Positions 50,502-58,844 of a stretch of 64,000 bases of DNA are shown piece after piece; position 1 is the first letter of the stretch; each line of letters starts with the position of its first letter. The stretch spans positions 1-64,000 of the forward strand of contig NZ_NESS01000016.1 in assembly GCF_002128425.1 (NCBI RefSeq), read 5' to 3'. This DNA is from Gottfriedia acidiceleris. GTDB lineage: Bacteria; Bacillota; Bacilli; Bacillales; Bacillaceae_G. The notes beneath the pieces are model-generated. The model saw nothing but the letters and a program-made list of their open reading frames with translations. It searched no databases and had not been told where the DNA came from. Made by a program: the position numbers and the translations under genes.

Positions 50502-50554
50502 AGAACGTGATAGAGGGAAGCCTCAATAGTAGAGGCTTCCCTCTATCACGTTCT
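50502..50554. terminator. 23-bp perfect hairpin after the DoxX gene
   Basis: AGAACGTGATAGAGGGAAGC and on to 50524, 23 bp in all, is exactly complementary to 50532-50554 with a 7-base loop AATAGTA. No T tract follows, so it is either a factor-dependent terminator/mRNA stabiliser or a REP/MITE-like palindrome. Confidence 0.55.
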
Positions 50555-50671
50555 CAGTTATCGTTAAAACGTTCATCTTCATTTAATGAGCCTATGAGTT
50601 CACATTCGTTTTATGAAAAATATCCCTCATTCGTGATACGATATAAGTATTGACAATATGGAGGGATCAAG

Positions 50672-51139
50672 ATGGTAGATGCTATTTTTGAACAACTTAG
50701 GTTTACAAGGGTTTATACTTTGAAAGTTCTTAGTTCAGTTTCAAAAGAAGTTGTAGATGTAATACCAGCAGGATTCAATAATAATATTCTTTGGAATGCC
50801 GGTCATGTACTAGGGGCATATGAGCAATTACTTTATGCTAACACTGGTGATACTGGCCAACTTTCAAAGGAATTCATTGATTTTTTCAAGGGTGGGACTA
50901 ACCCAGGTGACTGGCAAGTGGAGCCACCATCATATGAGGAAATTGTTTCATTACTAGAACAGCAAGTTGAACAAGTTATTACTACATACGAAGGACGATT
51001 AGATGAAATCATTCCAAAAGAAATGAAACTAGGTAGTTTTGAAATAAAGACTGTTCGAGACATGATTAGCTTTAACATTTTCCATGAAGGTCTACATACA
51101 GGATTAATAAATGGTTTAAAAAGATCACTTGGCCAATAG
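50672..51139 (+). CDS. DinB-family protein
   Basis: 155 residues. Four-helix DinB/YfiT fold with the metal His positions: NAGHVLGAYEQLL (His near 47), and HEGLHTGLI (His near 141 and 145). Such proteins are often thiol-transfer or stress-related, but the activity of this one is unknown. Good GGAGGG Shine-Dalgarno. Confidence 0.85.
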   Translation: MVDAIFEQLRFTRVYTLKVLSSVSKEVVDVIPAGFNNNILWNAGHVLGAYEQLLYANTGDTGQLSKEFIDFFKGGTNPGDWQVEPPSYEEIVSLLEQQVEQVITTYEGRLDEIIPKEMKLGSFEIKTVRDMISFNIFHEGLHTGLINGLKRSLGQ

Positions 51140-51368
51140 ATTTATTTTTAACTTTTGTCCTCACACTAAATCTAGGAGTTTATGCTCTTAGATTTTTTTG
51201 TTATAATCATGTTTAACTATTTGACAACTTGAAAGTTTGAAAATTTTGGTAATTCAAAATAAAATATGGCTTTTTTGTAATTGACTTTTGTTTTTTAGTA
51301 GAATGGATAAGAATATTAAATAGCAGCGATTATTACGAAGACAGCCTAAAAAAAACGAGGTTATATAA

Positions 51369-52025
51369 ATGAAGAAAGAAAGTAATTTAATTATTTACGA
51401 TCTAATTTTGTATTTAGTATTTCCGCTTGTTTTATATAAAGTTTTACAACACTATTTTAGCGACTATTGGGCAATGCTCTTACCTACTGTTCCAGGGATC
51501 TTATATACTTTATTTCGTTTTTGGTATACAAAACAGTTTAATGTTACTGGTATTTTTATTATTTCAACGTTAACTGTTAGTACTGCAGTTGATTTAATGG
51601 CGTTAGGTTCTGCGAAAAACTTAATTTTGTACAATGTGTATTATCACTTTGCGCTAGTAGGAGTATTTTTATTTTTAATGGCTTTGAAAAAGCCATTACC
51701 ATATTATTTTATGATCGATATTGCTGCAATACAGGGGCAAGATCGTGAAGAAAGTAAAAAATTATATAAACACCCTTCACTTTTTAAAGTGTTTCAATAC
51801 TTGTTTATCGCATGGATTATTAAAGATATATTATTTGCTATTGCACAATGGTGGATGGTTGATACGTATGGATTAAAAGCATATTACTCACGTACAATTA
51901 TCTTTACGGTTGGTGGATATGTTTTTGGCATAATTATGGCCATTGGCTATGCGATGGTTACAATGAGAGCTCAAAAATTAAAAGGGGATGACTCAGAGCA
52001 ACCTTCTGATGAAATTATTATTTAG
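51369..52025 (+). CDS. membrane protein, VC0807-like
   Basis: 218 residues with six hydrophobic segments. The motif NVYYHFALVGVFLFLMALKKPLPYYFMIDIAAIQGQD resembles the VC0807 family, whose function is unknown. It starts 9 bp after AACGAGG. A complex hairpin follows. Confidence 0.6.
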   Translation: MKKESNLIIYDLILYLVFPLVLYKVLQHYFSDYWAMLLPTVPGILYTLFRFWYTKQFNVTGIFIISTLTVSTAVDLMALGSAKNLILYNVYYHFALVGVFLFLMALKKPLPYYFMIDIAAIQGQDREESKKLYKHPSLFKVFQYLFIAWIIKDILFAIAQWWMVDTYGLKAYYSRTIIFTVGGYVFGIIMAIGYAMVTMRAQKLKGDDSEQPSDEIII

Positions 52026-52045
52026 TAAAGTTTTTTAATAGAATG

Positions 52046-52138
52046 AAACCCACAAGGTACAAGTTGAAGTGCAACCCAAATGTTAGACACAGTCTAACTT
52101 TATGGGGTCACTATAAAAGTTCCTTGTGGGTTTTTATA
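52046..52138. terminator. terminator with nested IS-like inverted repeat
   Basis: Outer stem AACCCACAAGG/CCTTGTGGGTT, then a T run (+ strand). Nested inside are imperfect arms AAGTGCAACCCAAATGTTAGA and TCTAACTTTATGGGGTCACT, which resemble the termini of IS3-family elements in bacilli (CAACCCAAAAGTTAGAC-type). It may be a MITE or IS relic that landed in a terminator loop, or a folded RNA. Confidence 0.5.
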
Positions 52139-52152
52139 TTACTAATATCAAG

Positions 52153-53088
52153 TTATCCCTTTAATGAATTTCCTACTTCTTGCAATTCTTTGTCTTCTCT
52201 AGATGCATTTAAGAATTCAATTTTTTGTATTCTTTCATTTTCTGGTTCCACATGAATTAATATTTTAGGATCTACTAAAACCTTTTTTATTTCTTCTTCA
52301 ATTTTATCACATAGTAAATGGGCTTCTTCAATACTCATGTGTGATGGTAATACTAAATGAAAATCAATATGCTCCTCGGCACCCGAACGTCTAGTGCGTA
52401 GGTCATGGTATTCGATAAATTGAGATTTAAAAGAATATAATACATTTTCAATTTGTTTTAACTCATCTGTGGAAAGTCCAGTATCAAGTAGGGGGGTAAA
52501 CGACTTACGTCCAAGTTCGATTGATTCCTTCATTATATAAATTGCAATTCCAATTCCGATCAATGCATCGAGAAATTCCCAACCAAAAAGACTTACTAAA
52601 ATTAAACTTACTGCAACTCCGAGTGATGAATAAACGTCTGTCAATAAATGCAAAGCGTTTGATTGCATTGCAACAGAATGAGTATCATTACCTACTTTTT
52701 GAACGATTTTTCCTACTCTCCAATTGATTAATGCTCCAATTAACATGACGACTACGCCGATAATTGGCATTTTAATTGGAGTAGGATGAAGAAGTTTTTC
52801 AACAGATTCAATGATAATCCATATGCCGGCTACAAATATTAAGATTGTTTCGACCGTACCAGAAATATTTTCAAACTTACCATGACCATAAGGATGATCT
52901 TTATCAGGCGGTCTGTTTGAAATCCTTACAGAGAAAAATGCAATGACTGATGCAACCAGGTCCAGTAAAGAATGAATTGCTTCCGAGATGATTGCTACGG
53001 AACCAGTAAAGATTCCGACTATTAATTTTAATAAAACGATGAATGTGTTACTACATATAGAAAGTACTGCTATTTTGCTTGAACGCAA
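52153..53088 (-). CDS. cation diffusion facilitator (CDF) transporter
   Basis: The start is TTG 53088 (MRSSKIAVLSICSN), eight bases after AGGGG; the upstream extension includes the Shine-Dalgarno. 311 residues with six membrane segments. The metal site shows as SEAIHSLLDLVAS in TM2 and HLLTDVYSSLG in TM5 (H-x3-D), with HPYGHGKFE after TM2. The C-terminal cytoplasmic domain has EYHDLRTRRSGAEEHIDFHLVLP and a late HVEPE. It exports divalent metals (Zn/Mn/Fe/Co not distinguishable). A leader peptide and attenuator-like hairpin precede it. Confidence 0.88.
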   Translation of the reverse strand: MRSSKIAVLSICSNTFIVLLKLIVGIFTGSVAIISEAIHSLLDLVASVIAFFSVRISNRPPDKDHPYGHGKFENISGTVETILIFVAGIWIIIESVEKLLHPTPIKMPIIGVVVMLIGALINWRVGKIVQKVGNDTHSVAMQSNALHLLTDVYSSLGVAVSLILVSLFGWEFLDALIGIGIAIYIMKESIELGRKSFTPLLDTGLSTDELKQIENVLYSFKSQFIEYHDLRTRRSGAEEHIDFHLVLPSHMSIEEAHLLCDKIEEEIKKVLVDPKILIHVEPENERIQKIEFLNASREDKELQEVGNSLKG

Positions 53089-53151
53089 TCTATTCACCCC
53101 TGTCCAATTTTTTCTACTTAAGTTAAGAGTTTTGTAATAAGGCAACAAAAA

Positions 53152-53190
53152 AGAAAAACCACTAACAGTTTGTTAGTGGTTTGTTTTTTT
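53152..53190 (-). promoter_or_regulatory. attenuator-like hairpin in the CDF leader
   Basis: On the minus strand AAACCACTAAC pairs with GTTAGTGGTTT (loop of five bases) and is followed by TTTTCTTTTTT, an intrinsic terminator 65-100 nt before the CDF start codon. Its 5' arm contains the stop codon of a 17-residue leader peptide. The + strand is also T-rich, but no + strand gene ends there. Confidence 0.6.
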
Positions 53191-53226
53191 TAGATTTAAT
53201 TTAAATTTATTGAAATGATTTTTCAT
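53173..53226 (-). CDS. 17-residue leader peptide upstream of CDF gene
   Basis: MKNHFNKFKLNLKKTNH, after a strong AAAGGTGATT Shine-Dalgarno. Its last codons and stop lie in the 5' arm of the attenuator hairpin, as in translation-coupled attenuators. The peptide has seven basic residues (five Lys, two His); no control amino acid for a metal response is obvious. A TATAAT -10 lies about 45 bp upstream on the same strand. Confidence 0.5.
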   Translation of the reverse strand: MKNHFNKFKLNLKKTNH

Positions 53227-53339
53227 TTTGAATCACCTTTTCTCTCACATAAAACATATTCTATATTATAGATACTATTTTGGAAAGTAATAGCTGTGTG
53301 TGTGATTGAATATATATCGACAAATATGTTAAAAATGGT

Positions 53340-53368
53340 TTGACATCTATTTTTAGACTGTGTTATAC
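53340..53368 (+). promoter_or_regulatory. lysA promoter
   Basis: TTGACA (53340-53345), a 17-bp spacer and TTATAC (53363-53368), about 30 bp before the riboswitch. Confidence 0.75.
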
Positions 53369-53395
53369 ATAGACTAATATAAAAAATAACAGTCT

Positions 53396-53562
53396 ATTCG
53401 TAGAGGTTGCATTGTATATGAGTATCATTTTAGAGAACTGTGGGTTTTATGACGAAATGAGAAAGGATCCTATGCCGAAGAAATAAATTGCCACACATTT
53501 TATTTCTGGGACTACATTTAATAAATGTAGTACTGTCACATGTGTTTGTGAAGAGCTATTGA
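53396..53562 (+). ncRNA. lysine riboswitch (L box)
   Basis: Conserved core elements occur in order: GTAGAGGTTGC, GAGTATCA, a GAAAGG...GCCGAAG segment, TTCTGGGACTACAT, TAGTACTGTCAC and GAAGAGCTATTG. These match the L box of lysC/lysA leaders. It lies just upstream of a terminator and lysA, so lysine binding would favour termination. Ends are approximate. Confidence 0.92.
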
Positions 53563-53599
53563 AGAGATGTGATTGGCTAAATCCTTTTTTTAAAGCGAT

Positions 53600-53632
53600 A
53601 GGCACATGAACATACTTCATGTGTCTTTTTTA
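53600..53632 (+). terminator. riboswitch-controlled terminator of lysA
   Basis: GGCACATGAA pairs with TTCATGTGTC (loop CATAC), followed by six T; the expression platform of the L box. Confidence 0.9.
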
Positions 53633-53698
53633 ATACACTAATACATTGAAGGAAGCTTCTTAGAATGATCTTACATTTGATTTGAAGGGAGAATACGA

Positions 53699-55018
53699 AT
53701 GTATTTACATGGTAATAGTCGAATTAATAATGAAGGACATCTAGAAATCGGAGGTTGTGATACTGTTGATTTAGCAAAAAATTACGGTACGCCTCTATAC
53801 ATTTATGACGAAGCATTAATTGAATCAAAATGTAGGGAATTCCATGAAGCTTTAAGAGAAACGGGAATGAAATATCAAGTTGCTTATGCAAGTAAAGCGT
53901 TTCTATGTGTTGAACAAGCCCGCTTAATAGAAAGAGAAGGACTATGCCTAGACGTTGTTTCTGGTGGAGAGCTATTTACAGCTATACAAGCAGGCTATCC
54001 GGCTGAGAAAATTCACTTTCATGGAAACAACAAAACAATTGAAGAAATTGAAGAAGCTTTAAATGCAAAAATCGGTTGTTTTGTAGTCGATAATTTCTTT
54101 GAGCTAGAAGTATTACAAGCTTTAGCTGAACAGCGTAATGAAGAAGTATCAATATTATTACGTGTAACACCAGGTGTAGAAGCACATACACATGAGTATG
54201 TAATGACAGGCCAAGAGGACTCTAAGTTCGGATTCGATATTATGTCTGCTCAAGCTAATGAAGCAGTGGAAGTTTCATTAAATTCAAATAACCTAAAATT
54301 ATTAGGAATACATTCACATATAGGATCTCAAATTTTTGAGCCAGATGGATTTGTTCATGCAATCAATGTATTAATGAGTTTTTTAAATGGACTTAAAAAC
54401 GATTTAGGCTTTACAGCTGAAATATTAAATGTAGGTGGGGGTTTCGGAATTCGTTATACTTCTGAAGACGAACCTTTAGCTGTCGCAAAGCACATTGAAA
54501 AAATTACTACTATTATTAAACAACAATGTGAAGAGTTAGATTACAAACTACCAGAATTATGGTTAGAACCAGGACGTAGTATTGTTGGGGAAGCTGGAAC
54601 AACACTATATACGATTGGTTCAACAAAAACTCTTCCTTCAATTCGTAAATATGTATCTGTTGATGGGGGAATGACTGATAATATTCGTCCTGCACTATAT
54701 GGATCAAAATACGAAGCGATGCTAGCAAATCGAGCAAATGATGAGAATAAAGAAGTTGTATCGATTGCTGGTAAATGCTGTGAAAGTGGCGATATGTTAA
54801 TTTGGGATTGTAACCTACCTGTTGTAGAAAACAGTGATTTATTAGCTGTATCTTGCACCGGTGCTTATGGCTATTCAATGGCTAATAATTATAACCGTAT
54901 CCGTCGCCCAGCAGTAGTCTTTGTTAAAGATGGTGTTTCAAGAGAAGTAGTTCGTCGCGAAACATATGAAGATTTAGTAAGAAACGATAGAGTTTACATT
55001 GAAAACTCTAGTAGATAA
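53699..55018 (+). CDS. lysA: diaminopimelate decarboxylase
   Basis: LysA makes L-lysine from meso-diaminopimelate, the last step of lysine synthesis. The 439-residue PLP enzyme has the pyridoxal Lys66 (YASKAFLC), HGNNKT, HSHIGSQ, the Gly-rich GGGFGIRY, EPGRS and the C-terminal CCESGD and TGAYGYSM. It starts after GAAGGGAGA. It is monocistronic under the lysine riboswitch. Confidence 0.97.
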   Translation: MYLHGNSRINNEGHLEIGGCDTVDLAKNYGTPLYIYDEALIESKCREFHEALRETGMKYQVAYASKAFLCVEQARLIEREGLCLDVVSGGELFTAIQAGYPAEKIHFHGNNKTIEEIEEALNAKIGCFVVDNFFELEVLQALAEQRNEEVSILLRVTPGVEAHTHEYVMTGQEDSKFGFDIMSAQANEAVEVSLNSNNLKLLGIHSHIGSQIFEPDGFVHAINVLMSFLNGLKNDLGFTAEILNVGGGFGIRYTSEDEPLAVAKHIEKITTIIKQQCEELDYKLPELWLEPGRSIVGEAGTTLYTIGSTKTLPSIRKYVSVDGGMTDNIRPALYGSKYEAMLANRANDENKEVVSIAGKCCESGDMLIWDCNLPVVENSDLLAVSCTGAYGYSMANNYNRIRRPAVVFVKDGVSREVVRRETYEDLVRNDRVYIENSSR

Positions 55019-55057
55019 TTAACATTTTTGTGTTATTTGTCTCAGGTACTGAGTCAA

Positions 55058-55200
55058 TGTTTAGACAAAACACTTAAATTTTGATTTTCAGACTGATTGC
55101 AAGCGCTTGTCTATCGAGGCGCGAAGTTACCCTAGACGGTAATGAGCACCGCAGACAGGCGAAGTAACGAAGAAAGCGAGCGTTTGTCAACATTCTGACA
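55058..55200 (+). repeat. dispersed intergenic repeat, copy A
   Basis: About 140 bp sharing long blocks with 61487-61645: GATTTTCAGACTGATTG, GTTACCCTAGACGGTAAT, AGCACC, AAGTAACGAA and GCGTTTGTCAACA. The ends CAGACTG and (imperfectly) CATTCTG are inverted, and GTTACC/GGTAA make an inner stem, so it can fold. No reading frame is supported. Confidence 0.75.
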
Positions 55201-55228
55201 CTTCTATGTAATATAGAAGTGTTTTATT
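55198..55228 (+). terminator. terminator after lysA/repeat A
   Basis: ACACTTCTAT pairs with ATAGAAGTGT, followed by TTTATTTCG. Confidence 0.75.
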
Positions 55229-55288
55229 TCGTTTTCCTTAATAGTATATGATAATTTATCGACATATAAAGACATATTTATCATTTAT

Positions 55289-55305
55289 ATTACAATATTG
55301 TAACA
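55289..55305 (-). promoter_or_regulatory. WalR-like box upstream of cwlO-like gene
   Basis: The minus strand reads TGTTAC-AATAT-TGTAAT, a perfect fit to the WalR consensus TGTWAH-N5-TGTWAH. A TATAAA -10 for the downstream gene lies at 55333-55338, so the box sits just upstream of the promoter. cwlO is a known WalRK target in B. subtilis. Confidence 0.55.
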
Positions 55306-55373
55306 ATTGCGACTCTCTTCGGGAATCTATGGTATAAATATTTACGTAGATTAGCGAGAGGAGAAACGCTGAA

Positions 55374-56585
55374 ATGTTAAGAAAAAAACTAGTAGTGCTG
55401 GCGATGGCAAGTACAATAGTATTATCATTAGCGCCAAATGCTTCAGTATTAGCTGATAGCAAAGTTGATAAAAAGCAAGCTGAAGTAGATAAGTTCCAAT
55501 CACAATTCAAAGAACTAAGCAACGAAGTAAAGAAAATAGATGCTCAAATTAAAACAACTAAGCAAAACATAGAAGCAAAAAAAGCAGAAATTTCTGAAAC
55601 AGAAGAGATTATTAAAGATAAAAAAGCAAGAATTACATACTTATCAGACAGAATTGAAAAACGTAACGATTTATTAGAGGATCGTTTAGTTGCAATGCAA
55701 AAGCAACCAAAAGTTAATCTAGTAACAGATGTTTTATTTGATTCAGATTCTATCGTAGATTTCATTAATCGAGTAAACTCAATTTCAACACTTTTTGAAG
55801 CTGATCAAAATATCATTAAAGAACAAAAGTCTGAACAAGCAGAAGTTGAAAAGGAAAAACGTCTTGTTGACGAGAAGAAAGAATCTTTAGTAAATGCAAA
55901 AGAAGATTTAGTTGCTCAACAAAGTGAACTTTCTAAATCACAAGCTGAAAAACAAAAATCATTAAATACTGCTGAAGCTAACTTAAAGTTAGCTGTTAAA
56001 GAACTAGAGAATGCAAAAGAAGACGAAAGAGTTCAACGTCTTGAGCAACAATCTCTTGAACTAGCTGCTTTATCTAGCGATGATGATGAAGATGACAGCG
56101 TTAGCACTCCAGCTACAAAATCTAGTTCAAATTCTGAATCGAAATCTAGTTCAAATTCTGATTCAAAACCTAGCTCAAACTCAAACTCTGGATCTAATTC
56201 AGGTTCAAATAACGATGGCCCAGCTGCAACTGGAAATTCAATTGTAGATTATGCTTTACAATACCGAGGTGTACCTTATGTATTTGGTGGAACGTCACCA
56301 AGCGGTTTTGATTGCAGTGGTTTCATTTGGTATGTATATTCACATAATGGATATGGCATCTCTCGTGGAAATGTAAAAACATATTGGAGTAATGCTACAA
56401 AAATCAGCTCTCCACAACCTGGTGACCTAGTATTCTTGCAAAATACTTATATTAATGGTCCTTCACATATGGGTATTTACATTGGCGGAAATAAAATGGT
56501 TCATGCTGGAAGTAAAGGTATCAGCGTAATCAGCTTAAGTAATAGCTGGGTTCGTTCTCACTTCCTAGGCTATGGAAAATTCTAA
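55374..56585 (+). CDS. CwlO-like peptidoglycan D,L-endopeptidase (NlpC/P60)
   Basis: 403 residues. Signal peptide 1-28 (ending VLA); a long coiled coil (about 32-225), as in CwlO/PcsB; an acidic then Ser/Asn-rich linker (about 230-280); and an NlpC/P60 domain (about 285-403) with catalytic Cys in SGFDCSGF, His in SHMGIYIG and His in MVHAG. It cuts stem peptides between D-Glu and diaminopimelate during cell elongation; FtsEX usually activates CwlO through its coiled coil. It is slightly shorter than B. subtilis CwlO. The start follows GAGAGGAG. Confidence 0.88.
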   Translation: MLRKKLVVLAMASTIVLSLAPNASVLADSKVDKKQAEVDKFQSQFKELSNEVKKIDAQIKTTKQNIEAKKAEISETEEIIKDKKARITYLSDRIEKRNDLLEDRLVAMQKQPKVNLVTDVLFDSDSIVDFINRVNSISTLFEADQNIIKEQKSEQAEVEKEKRLVDEKKESLVNAKEDLVAQQSELSKSQAEKQKSLNTAEANLKLAVKELENAKEDERVQRLEQQSLELAALSSDDDEDDSVSTPATKSSSNSESKSSSNSDSKPSSNSNSGSNSGSNNDGPAATGNSIVDYALQYRGVPYVFGGTSPSGFDCSGFIWYVYSHNGYGISRGNVKTYWSNATKISSPQPGDLVFLQNTYINGPSHMGIYIGGNKMVHAGSKGISVISLSNSWVRSHFLGYGKF

Positions 56586-56594
56586 TAGTTTATT

Positions 56595-56634
56595 AACCTC
56601 GTATTATAATTAGTATAGTACGAGGTTTTTTATT
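56595..56634 (+). terminator. terminator after cwlO-like gene
   Basis: AACCTCGTA pairs with TACGAGGTT, followed by T residues. A second hairpin (AAAAAGATATAAGCT/AGCTTATATCTTTTT, 56652-56687) overlaps the 3' end of the convergent mscL and serves it. Confidence 0.85.
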
Positions 56635-56668
56635 TTCTATTAAAAATTGCCAAAAAGATATAAGCTCT

Positions 56669-57070
56669 TTAGCTTATATCTTTTTGGTTTTTAACCTGTT
56701 CTTTTAATAAATCACGAATTTCAATAAGTAAGGATTCTTCTTTAGTAGGAACAACAGGTTTTGCTTCTTCTACTTCTTTCCTTCTAAATGATAGTTTATT
56801 GATTAATCGAATAAAGAAAAATACTGAAATTGATATAATAAGGAAATCAACCACTGTTTGGATGAACAGGCCATATCTGATTTCAGTTTTATTATATGTG
56901 TACATTAATTTAGAGAAATCAATACCACCAGAGATTAATCCAATTATTGGCATCATAATATCAGCAACTAAAGAAGATACAATCTTTCCAAAGGCACCAC
57001 CAATAATTACCCCGACTGCTAAATCAAGTACATTCCCTTTTAGGGCAAACTTCTTAAATTCTTCAAACAT
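56669..57070 (-). CDS. mscL: large-conductance mechanosensitive channel
   Basis: 133 residues. Typical MscL: N-terminal helix [44 protein letters not shown] (TM1), a short loop, TM2 ([17 protein letters not shown]) and a cytoplasmic helical bundle. It releases solutes on hypo-osmotic shock. The last codons form half of its terminator hairpin. Confidence 0.96.
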   Translation of the reverse strand: MFEEFKKFALKGNVLDLAVGVIIGGAFGKIVSSLVADIMMPIIGLISGGIDFSKLMYTYNKTEIRYGLFIQTVVDFLIISISVFFFIRLINKLSFRRKEVEEAKPVVPTKEESLLIEIRDLLKEQVKNQKDIS

Positions 57071-57221
57071 ATTTAATGTCCTCCTGTATAATTATCGTAT
57101 AAGTTTACATACAAATTTAAATTCTTTCAAGTTAGCAATTGGTCTTTTTAAGCAAAAATATTTATATCGTCAATTAGATATGGTAAATATAATTAATGAC
57201 AATTTTTAGGAGGAGTAAGGT

Positions 57222-58169
57222 ATGGGCACAGAATTAGCTACATTTGCTGGTGGATGTTTTTGGTGTATGGTAAAACCGTTTGATCAACAGGACGGAATTA
57301 TAAAAGTTGTGTCAGGTTATACAGGTGGGGAAAAAGAAAACCCAACATATGAAGAAGTATGCACTCATTTAACAGGTCATTACGAAGCTGTTCAAATTAC
57401 ATTTGATCCAGAAGTATATCCTTATGAAAAATTATTGGACTTATTTTGGCAACAAATTGACCCAACAGATGTAGGTGGGCAATTTAATGATCGAGGTAGT
57501 TCTTATAAAACTGCAATATTTTATCATAATGAAAATCAAAAAGAGCTAGCTCTAGCTTCAAAAGATAAACTAGAGAAAAGTGGCGTTTTCAAGAAACCAA
57601 TTGTGACAGAAATTTTATCTGCGAAACCATTTTATGAAGCAGAAGAATATCATCAGCATTATTATAAGAAGCATCCGATTCGTTACCAGCTTTACTTTAA
57701 AGGATCTGGTCGTCAAAAATTTTTAAAGGAACACTGGAAAACTGGCCAAGAAGAATTGAAGCAAAAACTAACACCAATTCAGTATGCTGTTACTCAAGAA
57801 GATGCAACTGAACCACCATTTAGAAATGAGTTCTGGAATCATAAGGAAAAAGGAATTTATGTTGATATCGTATCAGGTATACCTTTATTTAGTTCATTAG
57901 ACAAATTTGATTCAGGTTGTGGATGGCCAAGTTTCACAAGGCCGATTTTAAAAGGTGAAATTGAAGAGAAGAAGGATTATAGCCACGGGATGTTGCGTAT
58001 TGAAGTGAGAAGTTCTGAAGCTGATTCGCATCTAGGTCATGTTTTTGATGATGGACCTGGACCTGAGGGCCTTCGCTACTGCATTAACTCTGCTGCATTA
58101 AAATTTATTCCATATGAAAAAATGGATGAAGAGGGTTATGGTAATTATAAGAGTATCTTTCTTAAATAG
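57222..58169 (+). CDS. msrAB: bifunctional methionine sulfoxide reductase MsrA/MsrB
   Basis: A 315-residue fusion. The N-terminal MsrA domain (about 1-155) has GCFWCM with the nucleophile Cys. The C-terminal MsrB domain (about 170-310) has [17 protein letters not shown] and [11 protein letters not shown] with the catalytic Cys. It repairs S- and R-methionine sulfoxides. MsrB's usual zinc CxxC pairs are not seen, so it is a zinc-free type. It starts after AGGAGGAG; a terminator follows. Confidence 0.95.
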   Translation: MGTELATFAGGCFWCMVKPFDQQDGIIKVVSGYTGGEKENPTYEEVCTHLTGHYEAVQITFDPEVYPYEKLLDLFWQQIDPTDVGGQFNDRGSSYKTAIFYHNENQKELALASKDKLEKSGVFKKPIVTEILSAKPFYEAEEYHQHYYKKHPIRYQLYFKGSGRQKFLKEHWKTGQEELKQKLTPIQYAVTQEDATEPPFRNEFWNHKEKGIYVDIVSGIPLFSSLDKFDSGCGWPSFTRPILKGEIEEKKDYSHGMLRIEVRSSEADSHLGHVFDDGPGPEGLRYCINSAALKFIPYEKMDEEGYGNYKSIFLK

Positions 58170-58221
58170 TCTCTAAGGATATTTAACTAATTACGATCTA
58201 ATTGTTGAAATAATTAAGATT

Positions 58222-58254
58222 TGAACCGAGATGTCTATTCGTCTCGGTTTTTTT
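58222..58254 (+). terminator. terminator after msrAB
   Basis: AACCGAGA pairs with TCTCGGTT, followed by seven T. Confidence 0.88.
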
Positions 58255-58448
58255 ATCTATATTAGGAAGGGGATGGTATTTATCTAATCTAATCATTAGT
58301 TTCTTAATATTGTCCTAAATATTTTTTAAAAAGTTTTCTGAAAATATTTACAATTGTGAAATAAGTGTGTTAATATAAAAGTGTCACAAAGTTGTCACAA
58401 ATTAGGTATTGCAATTCACAAAAAAAACGAAACAGGAGGTTAATCATT

Positions 58449-58676
58449 ATGAAGCACACTGATTATGAAATCGTTGAAACATATACTCAATATTCTGGTA
58501 TTGCCTTTTTTATTGGTCTTATTCTTTTTTTACTATATTTCACTGGAAGCGGTTTCTTACATACAGGCGTGAGCTTAACGGTGAGCATAGTATTGATGGG
58601 CTCTTGTTCAACCTTATTTCTATTAGGTACTTTTTTGGGATTGATGTTCTCAATTTCTTCAAAAGAACAAGTTTAA
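58449..58676 (+). CDS. small two-helix membrane protein
   Basis: The start is ATG 58449 (MKHTDYEIVETYTQYSG) after a perfect AGGAGGT; the frame continues upstream without support. 75 residues with two membrane segments (about 18-36 and 44-66). Not recognised. A terminator follows. Confidence 0.65.
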   Translation: MKHTDYEIVETYTQYSGIAFFIGLILFLLYFTGSGFLHTGVSLTVSIVLMGSCSTLFLLGTFLGLMFSISSKEQV

Positions 58677-58689
58677 AAGTTTAAAAAAA

Positions 58690-58733
58690 GAGTGGGTGTT
58701 CAATGACGAAAAGTCAATTGAACGCCCTTTTGT
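58690..58733 (+). terminator. terminator
   Basis: GGGTGTTCAATTG-like arm (GGGTGTTCAAT) pairs with ATTGAACGCCC, followed by TTTTGTTTTG. Confidence 0.8.
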
Positions 58734-58844
58734 TTTGTTAACATATTTAATCGGATCCGTGTATAAAGTAATTTGAAACTTAAAATTCTTCCGATACGAT
58801 TTAAATATGGAAGTTGTATATGCACTAGGAGGTGTCGCTTAAGG

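Noticed and set aside
51369-52025. KbaA (KinB pathway activator)
   Set aside because: Similar length and membrane topology, but the central motif fits VC0807-like proteins better and the neighbourhood is not that of kbaA.
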